The notes: a model not told the origin generated them from the letters alone. A DNA stretch of 23,457 nucleotides from Larix sibirica (GCA_004151065.3 NWUY0300013771.1:1-23457), one strand, 5' to 3'. Shown: positions 1-10,719, counted from the first letter of the stretch. Numbers and translations are program-made.

Positions 1-1245
1 AGGATTTCTTCCCTAATAATCCCTTGGGCCCATTCAATTGCCCCCAAGGAAGCCAGAATGAATCGCCACTGACAAATTCAATCTGTTCTGCTCTATAACT
101 GCGCTGGCAGCAACCTTTTCCAGCCTTCATCCGAGGACCTTGCTGATCACATTTTAGACAACAATCAATAGTGTGATAGGATGTCAACCTCTTATTGGAT
201 CCCTATTAGAACTTTTGGGAATGAGTTTGATTACCCTGGCATTAGTTTGTGTCCCCAAAGATTTTGACGCGAAAGCTTCCTCAAAAATTTCAAAAATGTT
301 CATATCCATCATATCCAACACACTTGTAAAACCTAAATATTACAGAGAACTATATTTGGATAGAAATATTCTTCAGGTTTATACCTGCTTCATACAGTAA
401 TATCTACAATTACAAACAGATCCACTCACTACTAGGAGGGTCGATGTTGATATCTTTCGAATTAATTTGAAAGTCATCCTTGGGCAAGTTTAAGTATGCC
501 AGTAGGCATATACATATATCCATTTTCTCCACTGTTACTGATTCTCTTAATTACAAATGCCTTGTTAATGGTTGTGATTGCTTTGGATGGTATATTCTTC
601 GGTTTTCATCGTGAATTTACAGCTGAGATTTAAGGCAAATCATGTTCCTTTCATTTAAAATACAGGTGTTAATCATCTGTGCCTTGATCACTTCAAGCCT
701 TAAACATTAATGCCTTAAGCATTGCAGTTGTCAGTACCTTTATTGAATGTTTCCCTCTGGTTGTGGTTCATCACGTGACATCCTCATAGGTCCTTCCTCG
801 TTATTGTTTCCCTGCCACTCCACCTAACCAATTTTCTCACATGCTTGGGGGTATCTTAGTTTTTTGTTTTCTCAAGTGGATTTTGTTAGGAGGCTAAAGA
901 CACCAAACATTCACACCCAACCAGTAAAGCAAACAAAGACCCCAGTCAAGAAGCTCACAATACGATGGTGATAAATTCTACCGACACAAGTAAGATGGGA
1001 ATCACACATTTTGCAATGGCTCCCAAAATGCATGTTTTATAAGTTGATTTACTGTAATAATAGGTCACTCTTCTCTAGCAATAAGGGCTTGATTTCTATT
1101 GAAAGCAGGTGCAAAGGGCTCGTGTGACTACGGGTGTCGATGCTAGGACATAAAGTTAGAATTAGAAAGCTGCAAACATACAATTTTGCAGGCACTTGAT
1201 CTTGATGGTTGAACGATGCTCATTCACTTCTGAAGCTATTCAAAG
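1..1245. other. Gene-free stretch
   Basis: I see no convincing gene here. The open frames are short and low in complexity. A minus-strand frame in the first 65 bases reads as a short protein-like stretch (RFILASLGAIEWAQG) but a stop lies just upstream and the window edge cuts it, so it is not called. No tRNA, repeat array or transposon end was recognised. Confidence 0.5.
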
Positions 1246-1452
1246 CAATATTGCAAATATCATTTTGGGTAATATATTGCCAAGGGGGCAAAAATAAACT
1301 TATTGGAATTAGCAGGAAAATATCGAAAATTATCAGAAAAAAATTGCAAGCATAAACTTAGATCTGAAAACTCAGAAAATATAAGAAACATCAGCAAACA
1401 TAAAACCATTTTACTACTAATGACCTCCAATCTGTAGATTTATTGTCACTAA
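1246..1452 (+). mobile_element. Decayed MITE, same family as 20846-21105
   Basis: The left end CAATATTGCAAATATCATT matches the left end of the element at 20846 (CAATGTTGCAAATATCGTG). The inside also aligns in order: an AATATAT-GC block, AAAAATAAACTTA, a GCAGGAAAATATCG block, and a right end at about 1434-1452 (GTAGATTTATTGTCACTAAT) that resembles GAGATATTTGTAACAGTGG. Length of about 0.2 kb agrees with the other copy once its assembly duplication is removed. Most CG pairs of the other copy are TG or CA here, as expected for an old methylated copy. No clear target duplication remains. Confidence 0.55.
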
Positions 1453-1919
1453 TGTGTTTATTTATATATACAGGTTTCGTCCACTTCAGTTCAATGCCAA
1501 TGTTCATGGTAGTATTGCTTTTCTCATCAATATTTACTTGAAGATCTTCCACCCTCTCACTGATCTGGAACCCATAAACATCATCACAACAGTGGGATTA
1601 TTGCACTTATTACAATGTGAAATCCCTTTGATATTTGTTTGATACATGTGTGTATGTGGGTGTTTTGAGGCCTCATACCTGTATCCAAGTGGTCCGGAAA
1701 CTTGATAACAGTGTGATCCAATAAGTGTATGAGCAATGTCTGACTTACCTATTTATGGTGATCATTAAGACAACTTGAGAGCGTAACCCGAACTTAAACC
1801 TGCCACTTACAATGAGCTTCACAAAAGAAACTTCCAAACAATGTACCAGTCTATCCACATATTCTCTCCTCAGAAACATTTTTAAACTTGTAGTCTAAGG
1901 TCTCATGATCAAAAGAGAC
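1453..1919. other. Gene-free stretch
   Basis: AT-rich sequence. The 62-residue open frame here follows an acceptor-like TATATACAG but has no supporting downstream donor or recognisable protein, so I do not call an exon. Confidence 0.4.
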
Positions 1920-2152
1920 CAATATTATCCAAACCAGAACCAGAACCAGCTGAGGGTTAGGCCACGTCTGGACTGGAACCAAACCAAAAAACCAAGCTGA
2001 AGAAAGTTAGAAACAGTAAGAACCAGCTCAAGGGCTGGAAGAGGTCTGGTTCGAATCAGAACCAACAAAACCAGCCAGTTAAAAGACCAAACAAACAAAC
2101 AAACCAGTTCGGTTCAGAAACCAGTCCCAACCAGCCAGTTCTGATAACATTG
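1920..2152. mobile_element. AACCAG-rich element with short inverted ends
   Basis: A 233-bp block dominated by AACCAG and CCAGTT words on one strand, with an (AAAC)n run near 2090-2103. Its edges, CAATATTATC at 1920 and GATAACATTG at 2143-2152, are inverted repeats with one mismatch. This looks like a small non-autonomous DNA element or an AACC-rich tandem array. No target duplication could be made out, so the mobile-element call is tentative. Confidence 0.35.
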
Positions 2153-2235
2153 ATAGTATTGTAAATATTAACTATAGACAATATAATGTCTACACTTCAG
2201 CTCCCAACAAAAGCACAAATACCCATCACATACCA

Positions 2236-2375
2236 AGTAAACAGACTAAATCATCACTCTGCACTAACATAGCATCTGTATTGGATGTATGGGAAGGAGA
2301 GTCACAGTAAACAGACAAAATCCTAACTCTGCACTAACGTATAATCTGCATTGCATGGATGAGGAGGAGTGGGAT
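2236..2375 (+). repeat. 70-bp imperfect tandem duplication
   Basis: Two units start with AGTAAACAGAC at 2236 and 2306 and share ACTCTGCACTAAC and the following ATCTG-ATTG-ATG words. The copies differ by several substitutions and small indels. No coding sense is seen in either unit. Confidence 0.7.
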
Positions 2376-2714
2376 ACAAATACGACTCTACATATGGAAT
2401 TTGCCTATAATTCAAATATCTGCAACTTAGTTGATTGACATTAAAAATATGGTTGATTGGAACTGATGAATATCTTATATTCCAAGATATATATTTTTGC
2501 CAATAAAGATGATATTATAGGAGGCTATGGATATCGTAACTATACACACCACACACTGACTTCATATGTATGCTTAATAATCTTGCTCAATCATTGGGGT
2601 TAATTGTAAAAGGAACCATGGAAATTTCAACTCATATAATTCAATGCTGTATATAAATACGTAGACTATTCCTCATGCTCACACGATAATGAGACATAAT
2701 GGCACTATTATAAT

Positions 2715-3388
2715 ACATCTTAAGAGCTCGTGAGAGATCAAACGTTTAATCTTGACCTTAAAAAATTTAATTGGTTTCACTATGCCATCTCTCAAATTAG
2801 TCACTAGAGAACATTTGTTATCTCTCTTTTTAACTTAAAATTTTGTATACTTCAAAGGAATATCCATTCTTCACTTGGACCATAATAAGTAGTAGCATCT
2901 ATTGAGCATGTACAACCATCCAGTTTCTGAAACACTTAGTGGATAATAATTGAAGAAAGGAGAACAATGAATAGCATACACTACTAAGGAGAGGAGTATT
3001 GTATACTACTAAAAGCCACATGGTTCAATTAGCAAGATATCAATTGCATCCTAGTGAATTGTGATGACATCTTAAAGAGATTGAGAGAGATCAAGCATTT
3101 ATCTTGAGCTTAGGAATTTGAATTGATTTTGCCATCACTCGTCAAACTAGTCACTTAGAAAGCATTTGTTGTTTCTCATTTTGATATAAACAATTGTATA
3201 CTTCAGAGGAATATCATTTCCTCACTTGGACCATTGAAGCTTATAAATAATTGTATGTGTTGAGCATGTACAACTCTATCTGGATTCTAAAACAATTAGT
3301 GACCAATAATTGAAAGGTAAACAATGATCAAGATACATTACTAAAGAGAGAAGAGAATATTGTATGCTACTAACAGCCACATGGTTCA
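2715..3388 (+). repeat. About 352-bp tandem duplication
   Basis: Unit A starts with ACATCTTAAGAG at 2715 and unit B with ACATCTTAAAGAG at 3067. Shared landmarks in the same order are GAGAGATCAA, the CTTCACTTGGACCAT and TCCTCACTTGGACCAT blocks, TTGAGCATGTACAAC, AATAATTGAA and GCCACATGGTTCA. Unit A reaches 3027 at the last landmark and unit B 3388. Drift and indels show an old duplication. No gene lies within it. Confidence 0.8.
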
Positions 3389-3554
3389 TACTCTTTGTTG
3401 CAAGCCTAAAAATGAAAAAAGTTGAATATTCCTTTTTTTGTTTGTTATCTTTTTTATTTATTTTTAGTTTAAGTTTTGAAGTAACGGAACAGCGATAGGT
3501 ATTAATGGCTACAAAAATAGAAAAGAGGAAAAACAACAGTAATGATCAAAAGAA

Positions 3555-3610
3555 AACCAACAATCACCAGTACAACACTAACAACCAACAATCACCAGTA
3601 CAACACTAAC
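3555..3610 (+). repeat. 28-bp exact tandem duplication
   Basis: The 28-bp unit starting AACCAACAATCACCAGTACA is present twice head to tail, at 3555-3582 and 3583-3610, without mismatch. It sits just beyond the donor-side edge of the possible minus-strand exon at 3613-3823. Confidence 0.9.
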
Positions 3611-3612
3611 AC

Positions 3613-3823
3613 GTAAAACTCCAGTAGTAGCTTTCAATAGCAGAATTATATCACTAATAGCAGAAGGGAAAAAAGCAACAATAGCAGATAGCACCAACCC
3701 CTGCAAAGCATGAACTCCACGGCACATAGAACCTGAAACTTCCTGAGAAGGTATCGATGCTGACTCAGGCCTAATCCAAGGCAGTATGGACGCTGCTCTT
3801 GGCCCAAACATCTCTTCAACTAC
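3613..3823 (-). CDS. Possible internal exon of an unrecognised gene
   Basis: On the minus strand an open stretch follows a good acceptor (TGCTATAGCAG, ending at 3824) and could end at a GT donor at 3611-3612. In the ATG frame it reads VVEEMFGPRAASILPWIRPE at the start and a hydrophobic LSAIVAFFPSAISDIILLLK near the end, which could be a membrane or buried helix. The composition is more protein-like than the neighbouring AT-rich frames and the stretch is slightly GC-richer. I do not recognise the family, and no partner exon was found on either side. It could be a lone exon of a gene extending outside what I can detect, a captured fragment, or chance. Confidence 0.3.
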
Positions 3824-4086
3824 CTGCTATAGCACACCACCAAAAAGACCCCTACTCTAATGCCTAAGTGTACTTTTATAGACAATTTCCCACATTATCT
3901 CTTTTTCCCTCTGCATATGGGATGAAACACTTTTCACCTTGATCAACAGAAAAGTACAACTGACTAACATAAACTCAATTCACTAACAGAAAGTGCACTA
4001 ACTGATATAAATCTCTGTTAACTAATAAAAGACTATCAAATATTCCAATGACCCATGCAAAATATGTCCCAGTGATTCAATCATAG

Positions 4087-4315
4087 TAACATATAAGTAC
4101 TTTTTATTTCTTATAATCAAGCACAGGGAACCCCCAGAGACTTCACCGCCGTCGATGGGTGGTAACCAGGGGAAACCGTGAGTGAGTTCCAAGCACCTCG
4201 CCCTGAGGAGATCAAGAGAGTCAAAACTATGAGCTCCCAACTTTGGGGAAGAGATCTCACATCTGGCTCAAGGCCCCTTGAGCTAATCCTCAAGGCTACT
4301 AACATATAAGTACTT
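4087..4315 (-). mobile_element. SINE with 16-bp target-site duplication
   Basis: A roughly 197-bp insert (4103-4299) is bracketed by the identical 16-mer TAACATATAAGTACTT at 4087-4102 and 4300-4315, the mark of L1-type target-primed insertion. Read on the minus strand it starts near 4299, carries a perfect RNA polymerase III A-box (TAGCTCAAGGGG, 4274-4285), a weaker B-box (GTTTTGACTCT, 4217-4227), and ends in an A-rich tail (AAGAAATAAA) against the left duplication. The body is GC-richer than its surroundings. A diverged piece of the same body lies at 18391-18446. The tRNA source is not identifiable. Confidence 0.8.
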
Positions 4316-4529
4316 ACATCAACTCCTCCTTTCAATTGGTGGATATAGCTTATAAAAAAAATCGTGTTTATATTCACAAATTAGTTAGTGAGGGTGTTAC
4401 ATGAGGATGATGATTGCAGGCAGGTGGGTCTATAAACTAATCTCTATTGTGCTGGAATGATGATGAATGTGTTGTAAAGTGGCATGACAAACCTTCTAAG
4501 CTGTTTCAAGGTGAAGACACAGTTTTACT

Positions 4530-4810
4530 TTTAAATCCCCAAAACACTTAAATATAAACTTAATAAGCCACGTTTAACCCTAATTAACTTGTATTATTAT
4601 ATCTATATCATTAAGTAGCCATTATTTAGTTTTAACCCACTAACCCTAATTAATCATAATTTACTCTGGTTTAACCCCAATAGAACTTTAATAAACCCTC
4701 TAGTTAGCCCTAACATAAATGTAATATTACAGTGATGTACTGTAAATACCCTTCCTTGAACCTAATAGACACTAATTAACAGTAATTAATCCTAATTATA
4801 CAATGTTCAA
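4530..4810 (+). repeat. AT-rich block with repeated CCCTAATTAA words
   Basis: Words such as AACCCTAATTAA, AACCCTAATTAATC, AGCCCTAACAT, ATCCTAATTAT and AACCCTAATTC recur irregularly. The AACCCTAA core matches the plant telobox, but the spacing is not that of a telomeric array. Best described as low-complexity sequence. Confidence 0.5.
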
Positions 4811-4913
4811 CCCTAATTCAAAGACAACCTTGGCACAAAGGCCTAGACAAAAAGCATTCAATACATTCAAAAATTGAATAAGAGATAAAAGAAGCGAGAC
4901 ATGTTTCTTCAAT

Positions 4914-4987
4914 CTACACCTTGACTTGCTATTAGAATATAGACTTCCATCTACCCCTTCACTTGCTATTGGAATATAGACTTCCAC
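4914..4987 (+). repeat. 37-bp tandem duplication
   Basis: Two 37-bp units, 4914-4950 and 4951-4987, both of the form CTACMCCTT-ACTTGCTATT-GAATATAGACTTCCA, with a few mismatches. Confidence 0.85.
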
Positions 4988-5109
4988 CATATCCTAGTCA
5001 ACTTGCAAATTAACTCAACTATTGAGAAATATTAATCCTCTTGCAATAAACCTTAATAGAAGAATGTGCTAAATTTCATCTATTTTCATAAATTCTTTAA
5101 CTTGATTCA

Positions 5110-7100
5110 AAGAATGAAGTTGCATTCATGGCGCTTCTGAAAACCCTAGCAAGCGAAGGGCTCAATGGAGGGCAAGGGATGATTGGTGGACTATTTAGAG
5201 GACACTCTGTCAAAGGATCAAATCTTCTGCTAACCGCCATGTGTTGCATTTCTAGTTGAACAACTATCTAGGTCAAATGGGGGAGCAAGGTTTTATCACC
5301 AACTTTTGGACCTTCCCCATGTGATGGGGATAGGTGCGGCGGTGGGGAGTGGTACAGGTGATCGAACCCTTGGTACCAACCCAAGATTTGGACCTTCCAA
5401 GGTTCGGTGCCTGGATGGCTCTACACTTTCCACATTGACAAGGGTGCAACCAAGGGTTGAATCAACATTACTCCGCACACTAACATTAACTCATTGGACG
5501 ACGTCGAGGCTCCTGCCTTGAATTCATTTGTTTCTACATTTGCGGGGTTGTGAGAGAAGATTTGGACAATCGGGTTCATCGCAATTGCAATGTGGGAGGA
5601 GAGGGTTTTATCGATTCGAAGGCTGATCTCTCACATCTTAAAGGAGGGTTGGTGTCTGATCGAAGGGGGTTTTGCGGTAAGAAACGGCGTTGGGAGGTCA
5701 AAAGTCATTGGAGCATCTCTAGTGGTTGGGGAAGACAATAGTGTCGACCACATACGAGATCTATCCGAGAGAACCCTTAGGGGGAATTTTTAGGATAACG
5801 CATGGGTTTGGGCTTGCTAGTGTCTTGGATGGACGAGCATCGGGGACTTGGTTGAGGTTATATTTCGAAAGGTCACCACATGGCTCGTGGGTGGCTCAAG
5901 TTCATCTTTTGTTTTGAAGGTGAAGCATCCTTTATGCTTAAGGAATGTTGGTTTCTGGATTATTTATCCATCAAACTGTGGCAACCTCTTTTTGATGGCA
6001 AGGAAGAACACATGGTAGGAACACCAATCTAGGTGAAGCTATCAAATCTCCCAATGGAATTCTAGACCACTCGAGCCTTGAAGGTAATACGTGATCAAAT
6101 TGGTCAAACTATGATGGTGGGATGATATGTGCATTGCTACTGATTTCCATTCAGTCGCTAGATTATTAGTTGAGGTTGATATCAACAAAGGTCTCTACGA
6201 GTCCATTGATTTGGTTATTAGCAACCGTAAGTACTCCCAGAGACTTGATTATCATAAAATACCCTTTGACTACTCTTGATGTCAGCTCTATGGTCACGTT
6301 CATAAGAATTGCTTGAATCCATTTATCAAAAAGATATGGAAGGTTAAGGAGGTTAAGGAGGTGAAAAATCCAACTAATGTTGAGGCCAAGAGGGCTACAG
6401 ATCTTTCGCAATTGGAGGGTGTGGTTGGTGCTCCTCATATATTCCTTGAGTGTTCAGCTTCTTTGAGGAATAATCTAGAGGGGAGGCCTATTGCTTAAAA
6501 TTTTCTGTAGATCGGTGATATGTCAATGTGCACCTTTTGGTCTGGAAGGGGGTGTCGTTCGTGATTATCAGCTAGATACAACTCGCTCATCCTCCTCGCA
6601 TTCCAAGACTATCCAACCTACCTCAGATCTGGAGCAAGACATTACGTAAGAAAATCCAACCTCTTTGCTGATAATAAGATTGATCAATCTTTGATTGGGG
6701 TTGCGCATCAGTTTTTTGCTCCAAATCTTCTTAGGAAAAGACCTGAAGGCCATCCCCAGAAAGGGACCTTTCTAGCTTCTTCGAGCAGAAGTATAGGTGA
6801 CGTCTCAGTGAAATTTTTAGATGATTTTGAATCAACATGTCCAACCTTACCATCTTCTAGTCTAAGGAAGGGACTAGCTCATCTTGATGTCTCCAAGGGG
6901 GGGAGGGGTAGTGCCATTATCTTTTGCGTCCAAAAAAATGTTTTTTATTAGATGAAGATGCGAGAGGCTTAGGTTCCAACTCTCATCTTATGGCTTCCTC
7001 CAATTCTGTCAAGCATAAGTCATCCATTAAGATTTCCTAAGCACAAGTTGTTAAGGAGGTTAATAAGTGTAAGAAAAAGTTAGTAACAAGGGTTCTTAAA
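5110..7100 (+). pseudogene. LINE ORF1-like (DUF4283 / zinc knuckle) remnant
   Basis: A broken reading on the plus strand resembles the first protein of plant LINEs, an RNA-binding protein that packages the element's transcript. From 5880 one frame reads MARGWLKFIFCFEGEASFML, then a WFLDYLSIKLWQPLF block, then VKLSNLPMEF, matching the order seen in DUF4283 proteins (a hydrophobic strand, 'GPWFLD'-like turn, then 'P-W-V-x-L-x-NLP-x-EFW'). At about 6273-6315 CQLYGHVHKNC matches the second half of a CCHC zinc knuckle; a stop codon sits just before it and the first Cys is gone. Several in-frame stops and frame changes make it non-functional. It is followed directly by the ORF2 start at 7130, as in intact LINEs. 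Confidence 0.65.
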
Positions 7101-7129
7101 GCAGCTTTTGCCCCTTCAAAGACTCTACC

Positions 7130-7405
7130 ATGAGAATTCTCTCTCTCAATATTAGAGGCCTAAGGGCGCAGGGTAAAAAAATTCCCTAAAGCGACTCATC
7201 AATATTGAGAAGAAGAATATATTATGTTTTAGGAAACCATGGTTAAGAGTTCGTTGAAGGTTCATGAACTAAAGAGCTTGTTGGGGGGCAAGATTTCTTG
7301 GTTGTTGATTATAATGGACTATTCCTGTTCAAGTGCTTAAGGTTGGGACAAGATGTTCAAAACAATTTATTAGTCTGGTGGGCTAGCAGAAGAGGATGAG
7401 TACTT
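7130..7405 (+). pseudogene. LINE ORF2 5' end, endonuclease domain start
   Basis: An ATG at 7130 opens MRILSLNIRGLRAQGKK, the typical first strand of the apurinic-type endonuclease of plant LINE ORF2 (usual form M-K-I-L-S-W-N-I/V-R-G-L-G). The Asn of strand 1 is kept. After a frame change near 7180 the reading resumes as ETMVKSSLKVHEL, where the Glu is the expected metal-binding residue of the Q-E-T motif. The match fades by about 7400, where Ty3/gypsy-associated repeat sequence begins. The rest of the endonuclease and the whole reverse transcriptase are absent nearby. The next LINE-type piece is an RNase H domain at 11976 in the same orientation. Confidence 0.75.
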
Positions 7406-7409
7406 TGCA

Positions 7410-8297
7410 CTTCATGGAGGAGGTTTCGGGATTGTTCCCCTAGGTTGGTTGCTTCTATTGCGTGCCTCACTCAATGTCCCTACCGAGTTAGGTGTCATAG
7501 TCAGCACCGACAAGTTCACATTTGGTACCATCCACGAAACAGATAAGTGCCCAGGGTTTTCCCCGAGGTTTTCCTTGGAAAAATAGAAATATGTGCATGC
7601 AAACCTAAAATTACTCAGCCAGATCAAGCATAAACAAAAACCACAGATCAAGCACACACATTTACACAATGTCGAGAAAGAGTTTTTAACTAAAGAAACC
7701 ATTGCCATTAAGTCATTAAATTTATGCAATAAATGGGGAATAAAATTCCAGATTGTCATTAAGTCTACAATAATTAAAATGCTTACAACAAGTTGTCCCT
7801 TTAAGCTTATGTCATGTTTTGTTGATTTATGGAGCCCTTATGACAGCATTTGCATTCAACCATAGTTGACCTTGGAGCATTCATGTACACAAGCTCTCTT
7901 TCTATCCAATCTGCTTGTAGAACTCTTTTGTGAACTCGTTGTTAACCTTCGGCCTTCCAGTCGACTCCTCTCTGCCCTTTCGCTCAACTACCTCTCTTTT
8001 TCCCATAATCGATTCTTCATCGAGCTTAGCGGATACAACCCCAAAAGGTTGTTGAACCATCTCTTCATTGTCCTCTTATTTTCCTTGAAATGATCCATGA
8101 CGACAACTTTGCACATGCCAAATGACTTGGTGCCTATGTTGTTGGCAACACAATTGCCTCGCCATCTGGCTACATGTCACACCACCTCTTTCAATTCCTC
8201 ATCTTTTTGTAATCTCTTGTTTGCTAGTAGGACTAGTGTTGATATCACATGCGATGCATCAATCTACCTCGTAAACCAAGCGTCCTTCATATTTCAC
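7410..8297. repeat. Dispersed repeat shared with 15430-15800
   Basis: Blocks in the same order and orientation occur at 15430-15800: GGGGAATAAA, ACAA-TAATTAAAATGCTTA, CTTCAAGCTT/CTTTAAGCTTATGTCA, CCCTTATGA, CATTCAACCA, a CTCTCTTTCTATCCAATCT-like stretch and TTCTTTTGTGAACTCGTT. It borders the gag-pol relic on its 3' side (minus orientation), so it may be an old LTR or untranslated region of that element. No LTR ends (TG..CA) or polypurine tract could be set with confidence. Confidence 0.5.
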
Positions 8298-8304
8298 CCC
8301 AGAT

Positions 8305-8655
8305 GAGTCTCTCACATATGCTAGATCTCGCTCTTTGGATACAAGTAGAGGGATGTGGAAAAAGGCAAGGACTTGTTTGAGCCTTCCCTCCACCCCAATG
8401 GATCTCCTTCCTTGTGTGGGTCCCACCACCTAGAAACAAAATAAAGGGGATGCAAGGGGATGTAGCTCCCTGCCCTTCACCCAAATGGGTCTCATTACCC
8501 GAACCAAAATCCAAATAAGGAATACAAGGAATGTCGAAGAATGTAAGTCTCTTCCCTCTTAGATGGATCTCCTCCCCAGTATGTGTCCCACTATCTAGAC
8601 ACAAATTACAGTGGATGTGGGAGGATGTATCTCCCCTTCCCTTCACACATAAAGA
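8305..8655. repeat. Imperfect tandem array, unit about 78-87 bp
   Basis: Units begin with ATGGATCTCC at 8398, ATGGGTCTCA at 8485 and ATGGATCTCC at 8563, with a weaker partial unit before 8398. Each has GTSCCACYAYCTAGA-like or related text, then GGGATG-AGGGGATGTA, then CTCCCTKCCCTTCAC. On the minus strand the array keeps an open frame of 134 codons that reads as repeated EIHLGGG-like units, a consequence of the repeat and not a known protein. It lies where the integrase of the neighbouring Ty3/gypsy pol would be expected. Confidence 0.7.
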
Positions 8656-8858
8656 GAGCATTGAGATCATGAGGCTCACATCCATGTACAAATAGGGAAG
8701 TACATGTCTGCATCACTTAATAATAGAAACAGATAGAAGGTGAAATTGGATGCGGCATTCACATACAGTGACATCAAGCCTGCAAAATTGCACTTGATGA
8801 TAAGATTAAATTGTTGCATGTATGAAGAGCTAGTGACCAATAAAGATTATTGTCTTTA

Positions 8859-9930
8859 CTAAATAAATATGTTTTCCAATGTTCCGTTGCTTGATGTAAA
8901 AAAGGAGCTATTTACCATATGTTTACAAATGAAGGTTTTTGAATGGTCTTCCTTCTTGCATAATAACAATGCATCCACTTCAATTTCAAATTGCTTCTGC
9001 GGATTTGGAATTCCTAGCACAAGTGATTTACAAATCTCATGCTTCAAAGCATTAAATACATGCTCTTGAGGCTTTGTCATTTGTCAAAGACAGCAATGGT
9101 GTAGCAATACCAAAAAAATTCAAAATGAACTTACGAAAATATGGAAAAGCTCCAACTAAACTTCTAACCTCAATCAAGTTCAATGGTCTCGGCCATTTCA
9201 TGATGGTCTAGACTCTAAACTTTGGTTGGATCACTCTTCAAATGATCACCTCAACCATGAATACCAAGTATAAAATACATGTTTGGCAAAATGGCATTTC
9301 CTCATATTAAGTTGCAACTTTTTCTCTTGGAGCATTTCCAGCATTTGTGCTTCGAATGATCAATGTGTCCTCTCATGGTTTGTTGTATATTAGGATGTCA
9401 TCCAAATAAACAACCACAACAAAGTCAATAAAATGCATGAGAAGTTCACTCATAATAAGTCTCATAAAAATTGGCATTGAATTAGTAAACCCAAATGGCA
9501 TTACCACTCAACAACCCTTTCTTGCTTTTAAAAGTAGTCTTCCAACTGTCTTCTCTAATAAACACTTGGTGATATTCAAATTTAAAATCCAAAATTGGAA
9601 AAATACTTGGCTCCTTGCAACTAATCAAGTAAATCATCAATCCTTCAAAAGGAAAGCAATTTTTTTATGATGATTTTGATGATTTTGTTTAGTGCTCAAA
9701 AACCAACACACATCCACCAAATTCTATCTTTCTTTGGTGCTAGCGCGATTGTACATCCATAGGGGGTACACTCAACATAATTGCTGCTTTTAACAACTAT
9801 TAGATATGTGATTTTATGTCCTTACTCTCCATTACAAACGTTCGATACAACCCAATATTAGGCAAAGGCGAATCTGGTATCAATTGTATGTCATGCTCAA
9901 TCGACCTCTTTGGTGGAAAACCTTTTGGCT
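8859..9930 (-). pseudogene. Ty3/gypsy reverse transcriptase and RNase H relic
   Basis: Read on the minus strand from 9930: LPPKRSIEHDIQLIP-type lead-in typical of plant Ty3/gypsy pol; then WMCVGF-ALNK (usual 'W-R-M-C-V-D-Y-R-A-L-N'), ILDFKFEYHQVFIREDSWKT (finger and palm, first catalytic Asp kept), the active-site YLDD at 9397-9408 followed by ILIY, then LVGAFPYFRKFI (connection). The RNase H lead-in is at 9080-8930: an LVLGIPNPQKQFEIEVDA stretch, in which the first RNase H Asp is kept; about eight residues after it are deleted and the frame shifts before MQEGRPF. Stops and frameshifts throughout rule out function. The matching integrase was not found downstream, where the 8305-8655 array lies instead. 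The enzyme would have copied the element's RNA into DNA in cytoplasmic particles. Confidence 0.9.
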
Positions 9931-10079
9931 ATGTAAAAACAATTTTATATTTGTTTTTAATTCTTTCATTGCTCAACAATTATATTACCATTAGAATTCT
10001 CCATCTTTGCAGATTTATGTTCCTTCGACCTCAAAATCAACCTTACAAACTTTTGTTGCCGTTAATCAACCTCTTAGAT

Positions 10080-10480
10080 TAGTTGGTTGAAATCAATTAT
10101 CAAGGAGATAACTTTCTTTCCTTCAATCCCTTTAGTAGATACGGTTTTCCATCTTTAACTAATCTCCACTTATTAACTCTTCTTGTGAAGGTGGCATCTT
10201 GATCCCAAAGATATGGACTACCAATAACAACTTCACATACAACATCACATTCCATTTTGTTATTAAACTAACTTGAAATATAAAATTTGAAATTACACTA
10301 GTGAGTAACTTGAAGCGCAACATCATTCTACAAACAATCCAAAGGATATGGTTATAGATGTGCAGTAATCTTCAAGCCCAATTATTGAACCAGGGACCCA
10401 CAAATCAAGTTCTTTTGGTTCCCCGAATCAAAAACAGTTGTCACTATAGTGTTCTTAATCTGCATTTTAACAACCATATC
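10080..10480 (-). pseudogene. Ty3/gypsy aspartic protease relic
   Basis: On the minus strand a DSG triad (10421-10429) is followed by NQKNLICGSLV, the usual active-site loop and alpha/beta turn of plant Ty3/gypsy proteases, then a stop, then LGLKITAHL. Further on, CDVVCEVVIGSPYLWDQDAT matches the C-terminal half ('C-D-V-V-P-x-x-x-C-x-I-L-L-G-R-P-W-x-x-D'), and NKWRLVKDGKPY the strand after it. The domain cuts the gag-pol polyprotein. It lies between gag and reverse transcriptase as expected. In-frame stops make it dead. Confidence 0.8.
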
Positions 10481-10719
10481 AAAATGACGATATAGTATTC
10501 TTAATTGTTATCAAGAGCAAACAAGTGAGACTTCTATCTTGTGGCTTCAATTGGATTTTGTTATTGAGAGGAATACATGCATCTTTGTTATCATCAAAAG
10601 ATTCGGATACAACAACCCCACCTTTACTAGCATTTCAACTTTTCACTAAGCCATTGATAAGACTTTGTCATCAACATCTGATGCTCCTTCAATCTCCTAA
10701 CCTTCCACCTTTGCAAATT

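Noticed and set aside
4022-4377. Two overlapping minus-strand open frames
   Set aside because: They lie over the SINE and its target duplications and reflect its GC-rich body, not a gene.
4530-4810. Interstitial telomere array
   Set aside because: Only scattered AACCCTAA words with irregular spacing, no head-to-tail TTTAGGG repeats.
5296-5521. SINE-like B-box (GGTTCGATCACC) on the minus strand at about 5358-5369
   Set aside because: No good A-box lies at tRNA-like distance and no target duplication was found; the stretch lies in the LINE 5' region.
8287-8691. 134-codon minus-strand open frame
   Set aside because: The repeated protein text mirrors the tandem array; no family is recognised and there is no sign of codon selection.
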